A stretch of DNA of 64,000 nt from Trichodesmium sp050015995 (GCF_050015995.1 NZ_JBNHEP010000307.1:1-64000), one strand, 5' to 3'. Shown: positions 9,629 through 19,143, counted from the stretch's first letter. Notes: generated by a model not told the origin, from the letters alone. Numbers and translations are program-made.

Positions 9629-10248
9629 CCACCATCTCCATTTCTGTACCAGGGTATATTTTTTACCACTTTACTCTAACTCAAAATCAATTTAAGATAT
9701 ATGGCAGATATAAACCATTTAGTATCAATACCTTTGATGACAATTTTGAGGCACTGAGTCAGGAGTGGGAATTAGGCAATAAGGGAGAAAGGTGGAAAAT
9801 ATTCCCATACTCCTCCAACATGAATACCCATATCTTCTCACTCTCTTTTTGGTATTACTCACTTCCCCCTAGAAGATTACCTAACAAAATTTGACTGCAA
9901 GTATATGCTGCAATGATCTACTAATTATAATTTTGTGCCAGGAATGGAGTAACGCCTGGGATTAAATTTTTGAAGTACGGAGTCCCCTCTGGGAAAAAGC
10001 AATAATTGAAAAATGTTCCAATACAGCCCATCTCCCCATCTCCTAGCCTCCCCCTCTATTTTTGAATAGAACCCATTTGGGTTCTATAGATGGTAGTCTT
10101 TAAACTTAAATCCCTACAATTTTTCCGGAGCTATCTAAATTTTCTTGGCAACTTAGATTAAGAAAAAGAATTTGTCAACCCCTAGACATTTGCTTACTTT
10201 CCAGTACAATCAAGAGCAAAAATTAAAATCAATAAATTAATTAGGCTA
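9629..10248. other. Intergenic region upstream of ald and murA
   Basis: Shared upstream region of the divergent genes ald (minus) and murA (plus). A 94-codon plus-strand frame from 9610 overlaps the ald start and has no protein-like features. A short low-complexity tract (CCCATCTCCCCATCTCCTAG type) lies near 10025-10060. AACCCATTTGGGTTCTA at 10069-10086 is a palindrome. I see no further gene. Confidence 0.45.
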
Positions 10249-11628
10249 TTGAGGGAGGATAGAGCCATCAATCAACAATTAGATTCAATCACAGAAACCG
10301 ACAAGCCAAAGTTATCCCCTGTCAATCAGTCAATACTGAAAATTTGGGGTCCTTCTCGTTTACAAGGAAAAATTAATATTAGTGGTGCTAAAAATTCAGC
10401 ACTCCCTGCAATGGCAGCAACACTACTTTCTTCAGGGGTTTGTCGTTTACGTCAGATCCCATGTCTAGCAGATATTAACACAATGGGAAAAGTATTATCT
10501 GCCCTGGGAGCAAAAATCACACAGGATGGTAATACTTTAGATATAGATGCTAGGGATTTAGATAATCCTGAAGCTCCTTATGAATTAGTTAGACAGTTGC
10601 GTGCCAGCTTTTTTGCTATAGGTCCTATTTTGGCTAGACTGGGAGTTGCTCGTGTCCCCCTACCAGGAGGATGTGCTATTGGTGCTAGACCTGTTGACCT
10701 TCATGTTAGAGGTTTACAAGCTCTAGGAGCAGAAGTTCATATTGAACATGGTATGGTTAACGCTTATATCAGTGGTAGTAAAAAAAAGTTACAAGGGGCA
10801 AAAATTTATCTTGACTATCCCAGTGTTGGGGCGACTGAAACTTTAATGATGGCAGCTACCTTGGCTGAAGGAGAAACCATCATTGAAAACGCAGCTCAAG
10901 AACCAGAAGTAGAAGACCTGGCTAATCTATGTATAGCTATGGGTGCTCAAATTTCTGGTGCAGGTACAAAGAGTATAGTCATATCTGGGGTCCCAAAACT
11001 ACATTCGGTAGATTATACTATTATACCCGATCGAATAGAAGCTGGGACATTTTTAATAGCTGGTGCGATTACAAATTCAGAAATAACTATTGCACCAGTA
11101 GTTCCCAAACATTTAAGTGCAGTTATTTCTAAACTCCAGTCAGTAGGAGTAAAAATTATACAGGACAAATCTGATAGCTTACGCATTTTACCTAGTGAAA
11201 TATTAAAATCTACTGATATTGACACTCAACCATACCCTGGTTTTCCTACAGATATGCAAGCTCCATTTATGGCTTTATTAAGTGTCTGTTCCGGCAGTAG
11301 TTCTGTTACAGAAACGGTATTTGAGAATCGTATGCGTCATGTTTCAGAACTAAATAGAATGGGTGCTAATATTAGGGTAAAAGGAAATCATGCCATTGTC
11401 GAAGGAGTACCTAAGTTATCCGCTGCTCCAGTAATTGGTACTGACCTGAGAGCTTCTGCTGCCTTGATTTTAGCAGCCTTAGCAGCAGAGGGGGAAACAA
11501 CATTTCAGGGTCTACAACACCTTAATCGAGGCTACGAACAACTAGAAATTAAATTGCAAAAGTTAGGAGCAAAATTGCAGAGGTTAGACCTAGTTAAAGA
11601 AAATGAAATTTTACCAGATTCTATCTAA
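10249..11628 (+). CDS. murA: UDP-N-acetylglucosamine 1-carboxyvinyltransferase
   Basis: First committed step of peptidoglycan synthesis: transfers enolpyruvate from PEP to UDP-GlcNAc in the cytoplasm. The 459-aa frame includes a non-conserved N-terminal extension of about 30 residues before LKIWGPSRLQGKINISGAKN, where the conserved protein begins. Lys48/Asn49 (GAKNSALP), Arg118 (RQLRAS) and the catalytic Cys142 (GGCAIGARPVD) are all present; the Cys means classical fosfomycin sensitivity is expected. The frame opens with a TTG at 10249, and the GGGAGGA just after it looks like a ribosome-binding site, so the true start may lie slightly downstream. MITE-like sequence follows the stop. Confidence 0.95.
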   Translation: MREDRAINQQLDSITETDKPKLSPVNQSILKIWGPSRLQGKINISGAKNSALPAMAATLLSSGVCRLRQIPCLADINTMGKVLSALGAKITQDGNTLDIDARDLDNPEAPYELVRQLRASFFAIGPILARLGVARVPLPGGCAIGARPVDLHVRGLQALGAEVHIEHGMVNAYISGSKKKLQGAKIYLDYPSVGATETLMMAATLAEGETIIENAAQEPEVEDLANLCIAMGAQISGAGTKSIVISGVPKLHSVDYTIIPDRIEAGTFLIAGAITNSEITIAPVVPKHLSAVISKLQSVGVKIIQDKSDSLRILPSEILKSTDIDTQPYPGFPTDMQAPFMALLSVCSGSSSVTETVFENRMRHVSELNRMGANIRVKGNHAIVEGVPKLSAAPVIGTDLRASAALILAALAAEGETTFQGLQHLNRGYEQLEIKLQKLGAKLQRLDLVKENEILPDSI

Positions 11629-11668
11629 AAAAAATCCAATTATACTTTAGTAAGAACTGAGACCATTA

Positions 11669-11857
11669 GGCGTTTCGTTGGCTCGGTAGGAAGGATTGAT
11701 TGGGTACAATGGGATTCATACTTGTATATCTTAAATCTATTCCTACCCCATATATTACTCACTCAGACCACTATTAGGGTCTGATAGGTAAATGATTTGA
11801 ATATATTTTTACAGGTTATAGCAACTGTCAATATCATCCTAACTGGAACGAAACGCC
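11669..11857. repeat. MITE-like element with GGCGTTTCGTT ends
   Basis: About 189 bp flanked by a perfect 11-bp terminal inverted repeat (GGCGTTTCGTT / AACGAAACGCC), with weaker similarity continuing inward (TAGGA). No ORF inside. It lies 40 bp after the murA stop. Confidence 0.6.
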
Positions 11858-11960
11858 AAAATAAAATATAGTCCAATAGTTAGGTTTTTATCTAACATGT
11901 TGTGAGAAGACCCGCTTTTTCCTGTGGTGAATGCCTATAGAAATCTGTATCTGTAATAGA

Positions 11961-12540
11961 TATGGATGATTTAAAAGAAGTATATCTAGATCAAAAAGTT
12001 GAGATTGTTAATCAAACTAAGGGTTAACAAGAGAAAATTATGGCAGACTTGATTGCTGTTATTACTTCTTTTAATACCAAATCCGGTTATAAAAAGTATC
12101 TTTTTGAAATTCCTCTCTAACCCTTCTGCCTTCTGCCTTCTGCCTTACCCTCATTATAAGGCTCTCGTGTAAACCGGATTTAGTATAACTCTCGAATTTA
12201 CGGATAAAAAAGGTCAAAAAGAAAAAGCGAAAAGATTATAGTCTAATTAAAATAAGTTCTGAAAAAACGCAACTAGCTGTTAAAACTTCATCTATTCAAC
12301 TCCTAAGTAAAGTGACAGGAAAACAAGGTTAATCAAACTCTCAGAAACTTAAACTGAATTTCCGACCTAGTTAGCTGACCGTATAACTGAAGCAATAATT
12401 CCAAATGTGATTTTTATGTAATAGAGGTCACTCCTGAAGAAAAATGACAGTTATTCACCCAAAAAGATCAAGATAGAAAGCATAAATTTAGTTTTGGATT
12501 TTAATGGCTTTCACTTCAAAATCAACTGGATTTAACCACT
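11961..12540 (+). pseudogene. Decayed unknown gene interrupted by a MITE
   Basis: A plus-strand frame begins MDDLKEVYLDQKVEIVNQTK, meets a stop, continues EKIMADLIAVITSFNT and is then broken by a small insert at 12074. Beyond the insert, codon-like stretches such as ISSEKTQLAVKTSSIQLLSK persist with stops and shifts. I do not recognise the family. It is best read as an old pseudogene, and its borders are approximate. Confidence 0.35.
12074..12186. repeat. 113-bp MITE with ATACCAAATCCGGTT ends
   Basis: Terminal inverted repeats of 15 bp with one mismatch (ATACCAAATCCGGTT at 12074 and AACCGGATTTAGTAT ending at 12186). The centre carries a CTTCTGC microsatellite. It sits inside a decayed coding region. 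It has no coding capacity and would need a transposase in trans. Confidence 0.7.
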
Positions 12541-12721
12541 TTGTTGATTAAAAGCAGACCATGAAAAAGTTAGAATCAATTTTGACACCAATATAGCCCT
12601 CAGTTGGGAATCTATGTTATTGACACTCTCACCGTTAAATCAAAGATTATAAGGGGAGATTCTTGTTTCACAGATTCTTAACTAGATAACAAATAAAACA
12701 AGTTGAGTTGCACCCCCGCTA

Positions 12722-13900
12722 CTACCATTTCCACAAGCTTTCTTGCTCCGTCTTGACGCGCTCGAAAACCTCAGCCCAGGCGGTGCGCTTTTCTTCTACC
12801 GTGTGCCCCACGGCTATTAATCCTCTATTTCTAATCACTTTTGCAGCAGCTATATCGCGGTTTTCTTGGTGGCCACAACTGTTGCAATTGTGAATTCTTT
12901 CAAACAATTTCTTTTTCTGAATATGACCACATAATGGGCATACTTGAGAAGCATAATCCTTATTAACTTTCCCATAATACTTACCTCGTTTCCAGCAAAC
13001 ATAAGTTCAATAATGAATAATGAATAATTATTCATTATTGAAAACGGATAGGATTGACTAATCATAAAAATTTTTATTTATTATCCCCTTAAAAGGGGAG
13101 GCTTTAAACCAAAATTTTTCGGTAATATTTCATTGATAAACTGACCTATACCACGATCTAAAGATTGCTTTCCAACAATACCTTTAGACAAAGAAACAAA
13201 GTTGATATCTTCTACAAAAATATTATCTGCTAAGTCACAAAGTTGATGAGTTAATTTCCAATGTCAATCACGTCTAGTATTAGAGATTTTCTCATGCATG
13301 CAGTTTAGATATTTTTTCTGAATCTTTAACCAATTACTCGAACTTTTAGTCTTATGCTTTAGTCTTCTTTGCAGCAATTTCAGCTTCCGTAGTTGACCTA
13401 ATCAAAACTTAGGAGCTTTAATTAATTTTCCTGTAGAAGTAGCGACAAAACTTTCTATACCTGCATCTACCCCTAAAGACTTTTTCCCAAAGGGATTATC
13501 TGGTACTGACTCTGATGAAGTAAAACTAACCATCAGATAATAATCAAAGCGCCTTTTTAACTATCCTAGCTTGTTTAGCTACCATTCCTTCAGGGTATTG
13601 TCTGCTTTGCCTTAATTTAACCTACCCCAGTTGAGGCAACTTGAATCTACCCCAACCTAAACAATTTTTCAGCATGGTAAGAAAAACAAAGCTTCTCATC
13701 CTTTTCTTGAATATCAGGAAGCCTTTACCTACACTTTTCATCTCAGAAAATGCCCGCTCTAAAGTCTTCAGAGTTTGCTGTAAAACTTGAGCATTAACTG
13801 ACTTTAACTTAGGATTAGTTTTTCCACCTTATTGTTAAGTTTTTTGCTTGATAATTGTAATTAGGATAAGGCGCATCAGCAGGGATAATATATTCAGTTA
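12722..13900 (-). pseudogene. Nearly full-length but dead TnpB
   Basis: Reading the minus strand from about 13900 down, TnpB landmarks occur in order: NPKLKSVNAQVLQQTLKTLE, the first RuvC aspartate in LGVDAGIESFVAT, the RuvC glutamate in DNIFVEDINF, the zinc finger CPLCGH ... CNSCGH, and the final RuvC aspartate in NRDIAAAKVIRNRGL. Several in-frame stops (for example after APKF and after NTRRD) and a dispersed repeat inserted at about 13010-13120, between the RuvC-E region and the zinc finger, have destroyed it. The 61-codon frame 12722-12907 is its C-terminus. A right-end-like hairpin region lies at 12615-12700. Confidence 0.8.
13010..13120. repeat. Dispersed repeat inserted in tnpB
   Basis: Contains AAAACGGATAGGATTGACTAA and CCCCTTAAAAGGGGAGGCTT, ending TTTTTCGGTAAT. 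It closely matches 27385-27475 (GAAAACCGATAGGATTGATT, then AGGAGAGGCTTTAAACC, then TTTTTCGGTAA). It separates two parts of the TnpB reading frame, which shows it is a mobile insertion rather than ancestral sequence. Confidence 0.6.
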
Positions 13901-13923
13901 GGATTGAGCAACTATTGATTAGT

Positions 13924-14072
13924 GATACCAATTCACTTTAAAGATGTCACAAATAGTTTCAAACTTTAAATGTCAAATAATTGCCTCAAACCTTTCTCTT
14001 GTCAAAGTTTTTAGCCTATCCAATCTAACTTCTGAATTCTGAATTCTGAATTCTGAATTCTGTGAAATGGTA
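13924..14072. repeat. MITE-like repeat (second copy near 56.9 kb)
   Basis: Starts GATACCAATTCACTTTAAAG and ends GAAATGGTATAAC; the inside contains four tandem TTCTGAA-type units. The first 60 bp match 56899-56960 (ACCAATTCACTTTCAAGATG, then ACAAATAGTTTCAAA). No ORF. The remaining bases up to the peptidase gene at 14399 contain an element-end-like sequence (AACGTTAAATCGAAGATTAT near 14165) and no gene. Confidence 0.5.
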
Positions 14073-14398
14073 TAACTTTCTTGACCTTAACCAGTAATTT
14101 GCTGGTTGAAATTCATGAGGGGCTGGAGGTTAGGGTTTCCCGCGCAGTTTATACACCCAGTCTCAACGTTAAATCGAAGATTATAACAGGAGTCCTCTTT
14201 CAACATCTATAATAGAAAATCGAACCTGGATAATTAATCTCTCAAAGTAAAATTTAAAGGAATTTTTAAAATCTAATTGCTGGGGTGTCTATAATTTGAC
14301 TGGAATTTTATTAACTTATATATGTAGGTGCAACATATTTTGAGATTTGATATTTGGTTGTGCTAATATATCATTGGTAGGCTTGGACTGAAGCAAAT

Positions 14399-15271
14399 AT
14401 GGCTTTGACAACAACGCAACTAATTGGTTTAAAGGCAAATCATTTTCGGCATCCCTTAGATTTAGAGGCAACCAATGCTTTGAAGCAACTGCCTGGTATA
14501 GACTTATTAGTCAGACAGTTATTAGGCCCACTAGGTGAGCAATTTTTCTACATGGAAAATATAGCATCTAGTGTTCTAGTTAGTGAAGCACAACTGCCAA
14601 ATTTACACAAAACACTATTAGATGCTTGTCAAGCACTTGATGTAGAACCACCCCAATTATACGTTCGTCAACATCCTGTGCCTAATGCTTATACATTTGC
14701 TATGCGAGGAAAGCAACCTTTTATTGTTGTTCATACATCTTTGATAGAGTTGCTCAACTTAGAGGAAATCCAAGCAGTATTAGGTCACGAACTAGGACAT
14801 CTGAAATGTGAGCATGGAGTATATCTCACCTTAGGTAATTTAATTGTACTTGCTGCTGGACAAATTTCGACATGGGGTGGTATAATAGCTCAAAGCTTAC
14901 AAAGCCAAATACTAGAATGGTTAAGGTGTGCCGAATTTAGTTGCGATCGCGCAGCTCTACTAGCTACACAAGATCCTAAAGTAGTTGTATCAGTTTTGAT
15001 GAAGCTAGCTGGTGGTTCTCCAAGCATATCACCAAAACTTAATGTTGATGCTTTTTTAGCTCAGGCAAGAGCTTACAATGAATTTAGTAATACAGAATTG
15101 GGTGAAGTTTTAAGGGAACTCCAAACAGCCCAGTTAAGTCATCCATTGCCTGTATTGAGAGCTAAAGAAATTGACAAATGGGCTAGTAGTAAAAAATATC
15201 AGGATCTGTTGCAAAATTTAGCAAGAGATGTATACAATAATAAGAGTAAGGGCGGGTGGCGAAATTGGTAG
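14399..15271 (+). CDS. M48-family zinc metallopeptidase
   Basis: Zinc-dependent peptidase of the HtpX/Ste24-like M48 family. The catalytic motif is H130-E-L-G-H134 (in LGHELGHLKCEH), and the third ligand is Glu179 in RCAEFSCDRAAL. The 290-aa protein has an N-terminal helical region and one or two hydrophobic segments after the active site (about residues 141-170), so it may be membrane associated. It likely acts in protein quality control, but substrates are unknown. The last codons (WRNW) and the TAG stop are read from the 5' part of the downstream tRNA-Leu gene, a 22-bp overlap. Peptidase and tRNA are therefore on one transcription unit or compete for processing. Confidence 0.92.
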   Translation: MALTTTQLIGLKANHFRHPLDLEATNALKQLPGIDLLVRQLLGPLGEQFFYMENIASSVLVSEAQLPNLHKTLLDACQALDVEPPQLYVRQHPVPNAYTFAMRGKQPFIVVHTSLIELLNLEEIQAVLGHELGHLKCEHGVYLTLGNLIVLAAGQISTWGGIIAQSLQSQILEWLRCAEFSCDRAALLATQDPKVVVSVLMKLAGGSPSISPKLNVDAFLAQARAYNEFSNTELGEVLRELQTAQLSHPLPVLRAKEIDKWASSKKYQDLLQNLARDVYNNKSKGGWRNW

Positions 15272-15331
15272 ACGCACCACACTCAAAATGTGGCGACTTC
15301 GGTCGTGAGAGTTCGAGTCTCTCTCCGCCCA
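15250..15331 (+). tRNA. tRNA-Leu (anticodon CAA)
   Basis: The acceptor stem GGGCGGG pairs with the 3' TCCGCCC (one G-U pair), with discriminator A. The D-arm is GGCGAAATTGGTAGACGC, the Leu type. The anticodon stem CCACA/TGTGG encloses CTCAAAA with anticodon CAA. The variable arm is long (GCGACTTCGGTCGT) and the T-arm is GAGAGTTCGAGTCTCTC. CCA is not encoded. Its first 22 bases also encode the end and stop codon of the M48 peptidase. Confidence 0.96.
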
Positions 15332-15377
15332 TAGTAATTTCTACTATAATTGTAAATTTAAAACTAAGGATAAAGAT

Positions 15378-15635
15378 ATGGTGAAGCATTTAAAAAGATG
15401 GGAATCTCCCCGTAAACAAGGTAGAAATATTAAAGGAAGAGGAGGAGCTGCAAGGTTAAGACAGATAAAAAAGCAGCAAAAAATACTTAGAAAAAAATTA
15501 AACAATCAAGAAAAAGGGAACCATGGTTCCCTTTTTTTTTGTTTATTTATCTCAACGTTGGTTGAAGACTCGCGCTCTCCATTCCCCCTTTTGTTCCACC
15601 CTTTGAAAGCTATGCTTTATAAGCATCTTTCTTAA
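15378..15635 (+). CDS. Possible small basic protein
   Basis: The frame starts MVKHLKRWESPRKQGRNIKG and is strongly basic for its first 45 codons (Lys/Arg/Gln rich). It lies 46 bp after the tRNA and could belong to the same transcript. After codon 45 the frame reads through a clear intrinsic terminator (15511-15540) and then into repeat sequence, which a real gene would not do. The plausible coding part therefore ends near the terminator, and the natural stop may have been lost. No family recognised. Low confidence. Confidence 0.3.
   Translation: MVKHLKRWESPRKQGRNIKGRGGAARLRQIKKQQKILRKKLNNQEKGNHGSLFFCLFISTLVEDSRSPFPLLFHPLKAMLYKHLS
15511..15540 (+). terminator. Intrinsic terminator
   Basis: Near-perfect hairpin AAGGGAAC-CATG-GTTCCCTT followed by an uninterrupted run of nine T. 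It would end the M48 peptidase/tRNA-Leu transcript. Confidence 0.9.
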
Positions 15636-16110
15636 CATAAAACTTAGACATTAGAAAAAGGTTATGTTTATTACCATTCAATGGATATGATAGGAGAGTA
15701 AGCGTATTTAATTAGAGGCTAAACTCCCCCATCTCCCTATCGGAAAAAGATTTTAGAAGTTCCTTATCAGGGATAGCTTTGAAAGGGGGGTTAGGGGGGA
15801 TGGATGAAAACCAATCAATGTTAGAGTTTTCCCAAAGCTTGTGCTACTGTAGTAATAGAAATAAGGCTGGTGGGCTAGCAGTATCAGCGCTAGTCGCTCA
15901 TGGGGGATCCCCCATGACTGCACTGGCAAGTCTTTAGGAGCGAACTTAAGACCAAAAAGAGGTTCATCCTCGGAGGCAGATGGTATGTTGGCGCAGCTCA
16001 TCTGTTAATGCACCTCCTCCTCAGGAGGCAAGAGGCAGCAGAAATTCCCTATAGCCTATAGAGTGATTGTAGGGAATGCTTCGTTGTAGCGTCAGCGCAA
16101 CGTTGGGAGT
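15545..16110. repeat. Structured dispersed repeat with embedded palindrome
   Basis: Non-coding. ATCTCAACGTTGGTTGAAGA at 15550 recurs at 28240, and its reverse complement lies at about 4965. The block GAAAACCAATCAATGTTAG (15807 on), a TGTGCTA-type segment, GGGCTAGCAGTATCAG and GCGCAACGTTGGGA recur in the same order at 28337-28550. Inserted at 15890-15927 is a palindrome (GTCGCTCATGGGGGATCCCC, then ATGACTGCACTGG) found again inside the TnpB at 39.4 kb. Frames over this area are shadows. Confidence 0.6.
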
Positions 16111-16229
16111 AACTTAATTATGGCAGTCGCCATTACTGGCGGGGATATTCTCAAGGTTCTCAAACACAATCCGTGCTGCTTTCTTTAACTTCTGTACGTC
16201 GCCAATCCTACGGCTCTCCTATCTGAACT

Positions 16230-16685
16230 TTAGTTATACTTGATAGGTTGGCAACTCCTATGGTCGCCATTGCTATATCTTTGAGTTTGTACATTAGGAC
16301 AAACATTCTCCTTTGACTGATTAGTTGATGGTTGCTCCTGCCAATGCTGAAGAATTTCTTGTAACTCTGCTTTTAATTTTTCCAATGCTTCTATCTGAGA
16401 AGTAATCTCTTTGACTTTACTGGTTAATTTCTGCTTAACCTCTCTACAGGGTAGTTCACCTCGATCTCTGATGACCAAGATTTCTGAAATTTCCCTTAAG
16501 CTCAAACCCAAAGACTTAGCTCGTTTAATAAAACCAAGTCTGCCAAGCACCGACTCTTCAAACAAACGATAACCAGATTCAGAACGTTCTACAGAAGGTT
16601 TAAGTAAACCAATATCCTCATAGTAGCGGATAGTCTTAATTGGAAAGCCACTAAGATCAGCAACTTGGCCTATTTTCATGGGCAA
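16230..16685 (-). CDS. MerR-family metal-type transcriptional regulator
   Basis: Dimeric DNA-bending regulator. The N-terminal winged helix-turn-helix is KIGQVADLSGFPIKTIRYYE (residues 4-23) followed by DIGLLKPSVERSESGYRLF. A long dimerisation helix follows (KVKEITSQIEALEKLKAELQ). Candidate metal ligands are the Cys in ELPCREV at the start of that helix and the Cys in ENVCPNVQ near the C-terminus. These match the positions used by ZntR/CadR/MerR-like sensors, so a thiophilic metal inducer is likely, though which metal cannot be told. The gene directly follows a small membrane protein gene on the same strand (14-bp gap). No metal exporter is adjacent. Confidence 0.88.
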   Translation of the reverse strand: MPMKIGQVADLSGFPIKTIRYYEDIGLLKPSVERSESGYRLFEESVLGRLGFIKRAKSLGLSLREISEILVIRDRGELPCREVKQKLTSKVKEITSQIEALEKLKAELQEILQHWQEQPSTNQSKENVCPNVQTQRYSNGDHRSCQPIKYN

Positions 16686-16699
16686 TAATTTATTTCTGA

Positions 16700-16993
16700 T
16701 TAAGGAAGATGCTTTTTATTTCTATTTAGAATTGGTAGTTGTGGACGAGATGAATTGGGAGGCAGATAGTATTCTGGAACTGGAGTAGTTTGCTCAAGAT
16801 GAGAACGCTTTAGGAAACAGAAACGCAATATGATTGCCACTCCTACTGTTCCCATTCCTAAACCAAATAAAGACCAACTAGATCCAACACCACCAATTAC
16901 AGCATCAACAGCTCCTACTGTGACTACAAAGCTTACTACTGGATCTTTTCGATAAGCTATTTTCAGAATTCTTGGCCATAAAGCGTTCATCAT
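16700..16993 (-). CDS. Small two-helix membrane protein
   Basis: A 97-aa protein with two predicted membrane segments (about residues 19-36, VSFVVTVGAVDAVIGGVG, and 40-61, SLFGLGMGTVGVAIILRFCF) and a Pro-rich cytosolic tail (VPEYYLPPNSSRPQLP). It precedes merR by 14 bp, so the two genes are probably co-transcribed. I do not recognise the function; possible roles include a metal- or stress-associated accessory protein, but that rests on neighbourhood alone. Confidence 0.65.
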   Translation of the reverse strand: MMNALWPRILKIAYRKDPVVSFVVTVGAVDAVIGGVGSSWSLFGLGMGTVGVAIILRFCFLKRSHLEQTTPVPEYYLPPNSSRPQLPILNRNKKHLP

Positions 16994-17194
16994 AAGTTTA
17001 ATTTAATGCCATCTAGACTTTAAGTATATTTTGTTCTGCTCAGGAGAATTAAGTTAATAATCTCACTCCCTTAATCTTAATTATGTTAACTCATTAACTA
17101 TACTGCCATCTGAAACTTGAAATCCGTAAATTAGTTTTGATTTTATCTCAACTTTGTTTTAAGACCTGGGATCTCTGGCCAAGGGAAGATAATA

Positions 17195-17345
17195 TGGGAA
17201 AACCAATCAATCTTAAGGTTTCACCAAAAAAATCGGTCTGAAGCCTCGCCCACAAGCGGGCGACTTTTTGATTGATTAAGTTAGGAGGACATAAGCTATA
17301 GTATAGTATTATTGTCCCGGGTGGGCAAGGAGAGACATTGAACGG
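17195..17345 (+). repeat. Structured repeat, copy oriented plus
   Basis: Contains AAAACCAATCAATC, the hairpin TCGCCC-acaagc-GGGCGA followed by CTTTTTG (17246-17270), then GACATAAGCTATAGTATA and CGGGTGGGCAA. The part from the hairpin on aligns in order with the reverse complement of 21375-21485 (hairpin, CTTTTTGATTGAT, GACATAAGGTATAATAT, CGGGTGGGCAA). Part of a family also represented at 15.8, 28.4 and (hairpin only) 42.3 kb. The rest of 16994-18254 holds only this and a short MITE. Confidence 0.65.
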
Positions 17346-17550
17346 ACGCTCGGGAAGCGTCAGACTAGCGCCAAGCTTGCAGCACCCTGTGTTTCGCTGC
17401 GCGACATTAAAAGCGGAGCTTTGCGTAAGCAAAACGTCAACCCGTCGAAGAGCTACCGCTCAGTATGAATCTCTGCACCTAACAGCCAGAGAGGATGTCA
17501 AAAAAGATATCTTAAATTAAAAAAGTATTAAGTTCTCAACTAGATCGGGA

Positions 17551-17640
17551 CTTACGCAACGACACTAATTGTAGTAGTTATATCTTGAATAATCACCAAA
17601 TAATCCACCATATATAGCGGTAGTGCCTAAGTCCTGTAGA
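17551..17640. repeat. 90-bp MITE with GGACTTACGCA ends
   Basis: Begins GGGACTTACGCAACGACACT and ends TGCCTAAGTCCTG, an inverted terminal repeat. It aligns closely with 46699-46788, and diverged copies or ends occur at 28765-28855 and 46036. No ORF. Confidence 0.65.
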
Positions 17641-18254
17641 TGGGATTAGTTCTTGGCTTCACATTAACACTGTTTTGTTCATCCAATGCAATTATGAGAG
17701 ATAATGCTCCTCAATAATATCTGTTATGTATTCACTAGCAGTTTTTCAGATCACAGGAATTTAACCTAGAATATTCTTAACTTATCAAGGTATTAGCGAT
17801 TTTCTCTTATCCTCATATTTATGAAGTTTTCAGGGTTTGAAATTTCTATCACTATTTTATCGATGATCAAACTAATCTACTTACAACTAATTACAAAGAT
17901 TCAAACCACTTGAATTCTTGCAAGTTGTATCTACAATTTTTGAAAATTGTCAAAGTCATTAAAGGAACCTAGGTTGTGTCTAATCTCTCGGTTGAAACAC
18001 AAAAGATTTCAAACTACCCCAAATTTTCATTACAGTAGAGGTGAATTAATTGTTACAGACAATTAATTCTTGATTGTTCCAAATATTGTGGATTATTATG
18101 AAATTTTGGTAAGTTATATGGAAGTTGTTGGTAGACTTGACCAGAATACTTTAGCTGACCAACAACAATCCTCTAAAATATTTGAGGTAGACTCTTGGTT
18201 CAATCTCTATTATAATATAATATTTATCTCAAATAACTAGGTAGATCTCAAATC

Positions 18255-18428
18255 CTAATTGAGACCTAACCAAGATAGTAAACCTTCTCCAGTAAAGTAT
18301 TCAATTGCTAAAGTCAACACAAAGCCAATCATCGCTGCTCTACCATTTAGACGTTCTGCGTATTGGTTGAATCCGAACTTTGGCTCCTCCAAATTAGGTC
18401 TAGTAGTAGGTTGTGGTTGTGTCATCAT
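18255..18428 (-). CDS. High-light-inducible protein (HLIP, one-helix CAB-like)
   Basis: Thylakoid one-helix protein of the CAB/ELIP/HLIP superfamily that binds chlorophyll and carotenoid and protects photosystem II assembly intermediates. The frame encodes 57 aa, too short for many ORF callers. The diagnostic helix is AERLNGRAAMIGFVLTLAIE (residues 24-43), with the chlorophyll-ligand E/N/R pattern, preceded by EEPKFGFNQY and followed by YFTGEGLLSWLG. Two consecutive ATG codons (18428 and 18425) can start it. It is divergent from the DUF3611 gene at 18571 with about 140 bp between. A plus-strand frame over 18259-18450 is its shadow. Confidence 0.92.
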   Translation of the reverse strand: MMTQPQPTTRPNLEEPKFGFNQYAERLNGRAAMIGFVLTLAIEYFTGEGLLSWLGLN

Positions 18429-18570
18429 AAATTGGCCTCAAATTTCATAGTGTTTCTAGATAGAATTGTTTCTTTACAATTCTTAAATATATTCTAAAAG
18501 GAGTTGACCAAACGTCAACCATATTTGTGTAAAAATTTTAGAGAAGTCAGAAGATACAAGCAGAAGAAAT

Positions 18571-19143
18571 ATGTCAAATTCATCAGACTCGCCTTCTTCC
18601 TTGCCACCTACAGTTGAACAGGTAGCTAAAGCCCTCCGATTAGGCGGTTGGGCTTGCTTTTGGGTACAACTTGTGCTAGGGATAGTTTCAGGCATAATTT
18701 TTCTGTTTGCTGTAGTAGCTTTACCAGGTCAGAAGACTGGAGCGGGTTCAGGAGGTGGATTGTTTTTTGCTGTTTGTGGGCTTGTGGTACTGGGATTCAG
18801 TATTTACTTGGCCTTCCGTTATACTCGTGTGGCTAGACAGTTACGATCGCCTACGCCTTCTTTAAGACCAAGTAGGGCAGATACAACTCAACAAGTGAAA
18901 AGGGCTTTGATTGCTAATCTGATTGGTATGACCCTAACTCTATTTGGGGCAGAGGCAATTGGGGGTATTTTGTTAGGTAAGTCATTAGCTAGACCACAAA
19001 TATTTATTGAAAGCACTGCTAATCTGAGAGAGTTTATTCAACCACTAGATATTTTTATAGTTTTGGGTAATACTCACATGATTGTGGCTCATTTTGTTGG
19101 AATTGTAGTGGGACTATTTTTGCTTGACCGGGTTTACAAGTAG
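18571..19143 (+). CDS. DUF3611 family membrane protein
   Basis: A 190-aa integral membrane protein with four predicted helices: about residues 28-50 (CFWVQLVLGIVSGIIFLFAV), 62-82, 107-130 (ALIANLIGMTLTLFGAEAIG) and 163-186. The pattern fits the cyanobacterial and chloroplast DUF3611 family. The function is not established. Ser/Pro-rich N-terminus without signal peptide. It starts at an ATG preceded by AAGAAAT and stands divergent from the HLIP gene, which could mean shared light or stress control (inference). Confidence 0.8.
   Translation: MSNSSDSPSSLPPTVEQVAKALRLGGWACFWVQLVLGIVSGIIFLFAVVALPGQKTGAGSGGGLFFAVCGLVVLGFSIYLAFRYTRVARQLRSPTPSLRPSRADTTQQVKRALIANLIGMTLTLFGAEAIGGILLGKSLARPQIFIESTANLREFIQPLDIFIVLGNTHMIVAHFVGIVVGLFLLDRVYK

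Noticed and set aside
15753..16001. 82-codon minus-strand frame
   Set aside because: Lies over the structured repeat; similar frames appear wherever the repeat occurs (for example 28324-28569), so the similarity is from the repeat.
18259..18450. 63-codon plus-strand frame
   Set aside because: Antisense shadow of the HLIP gene, whose minus-strand translation has the diagnostic NGRAAMIGF helix.
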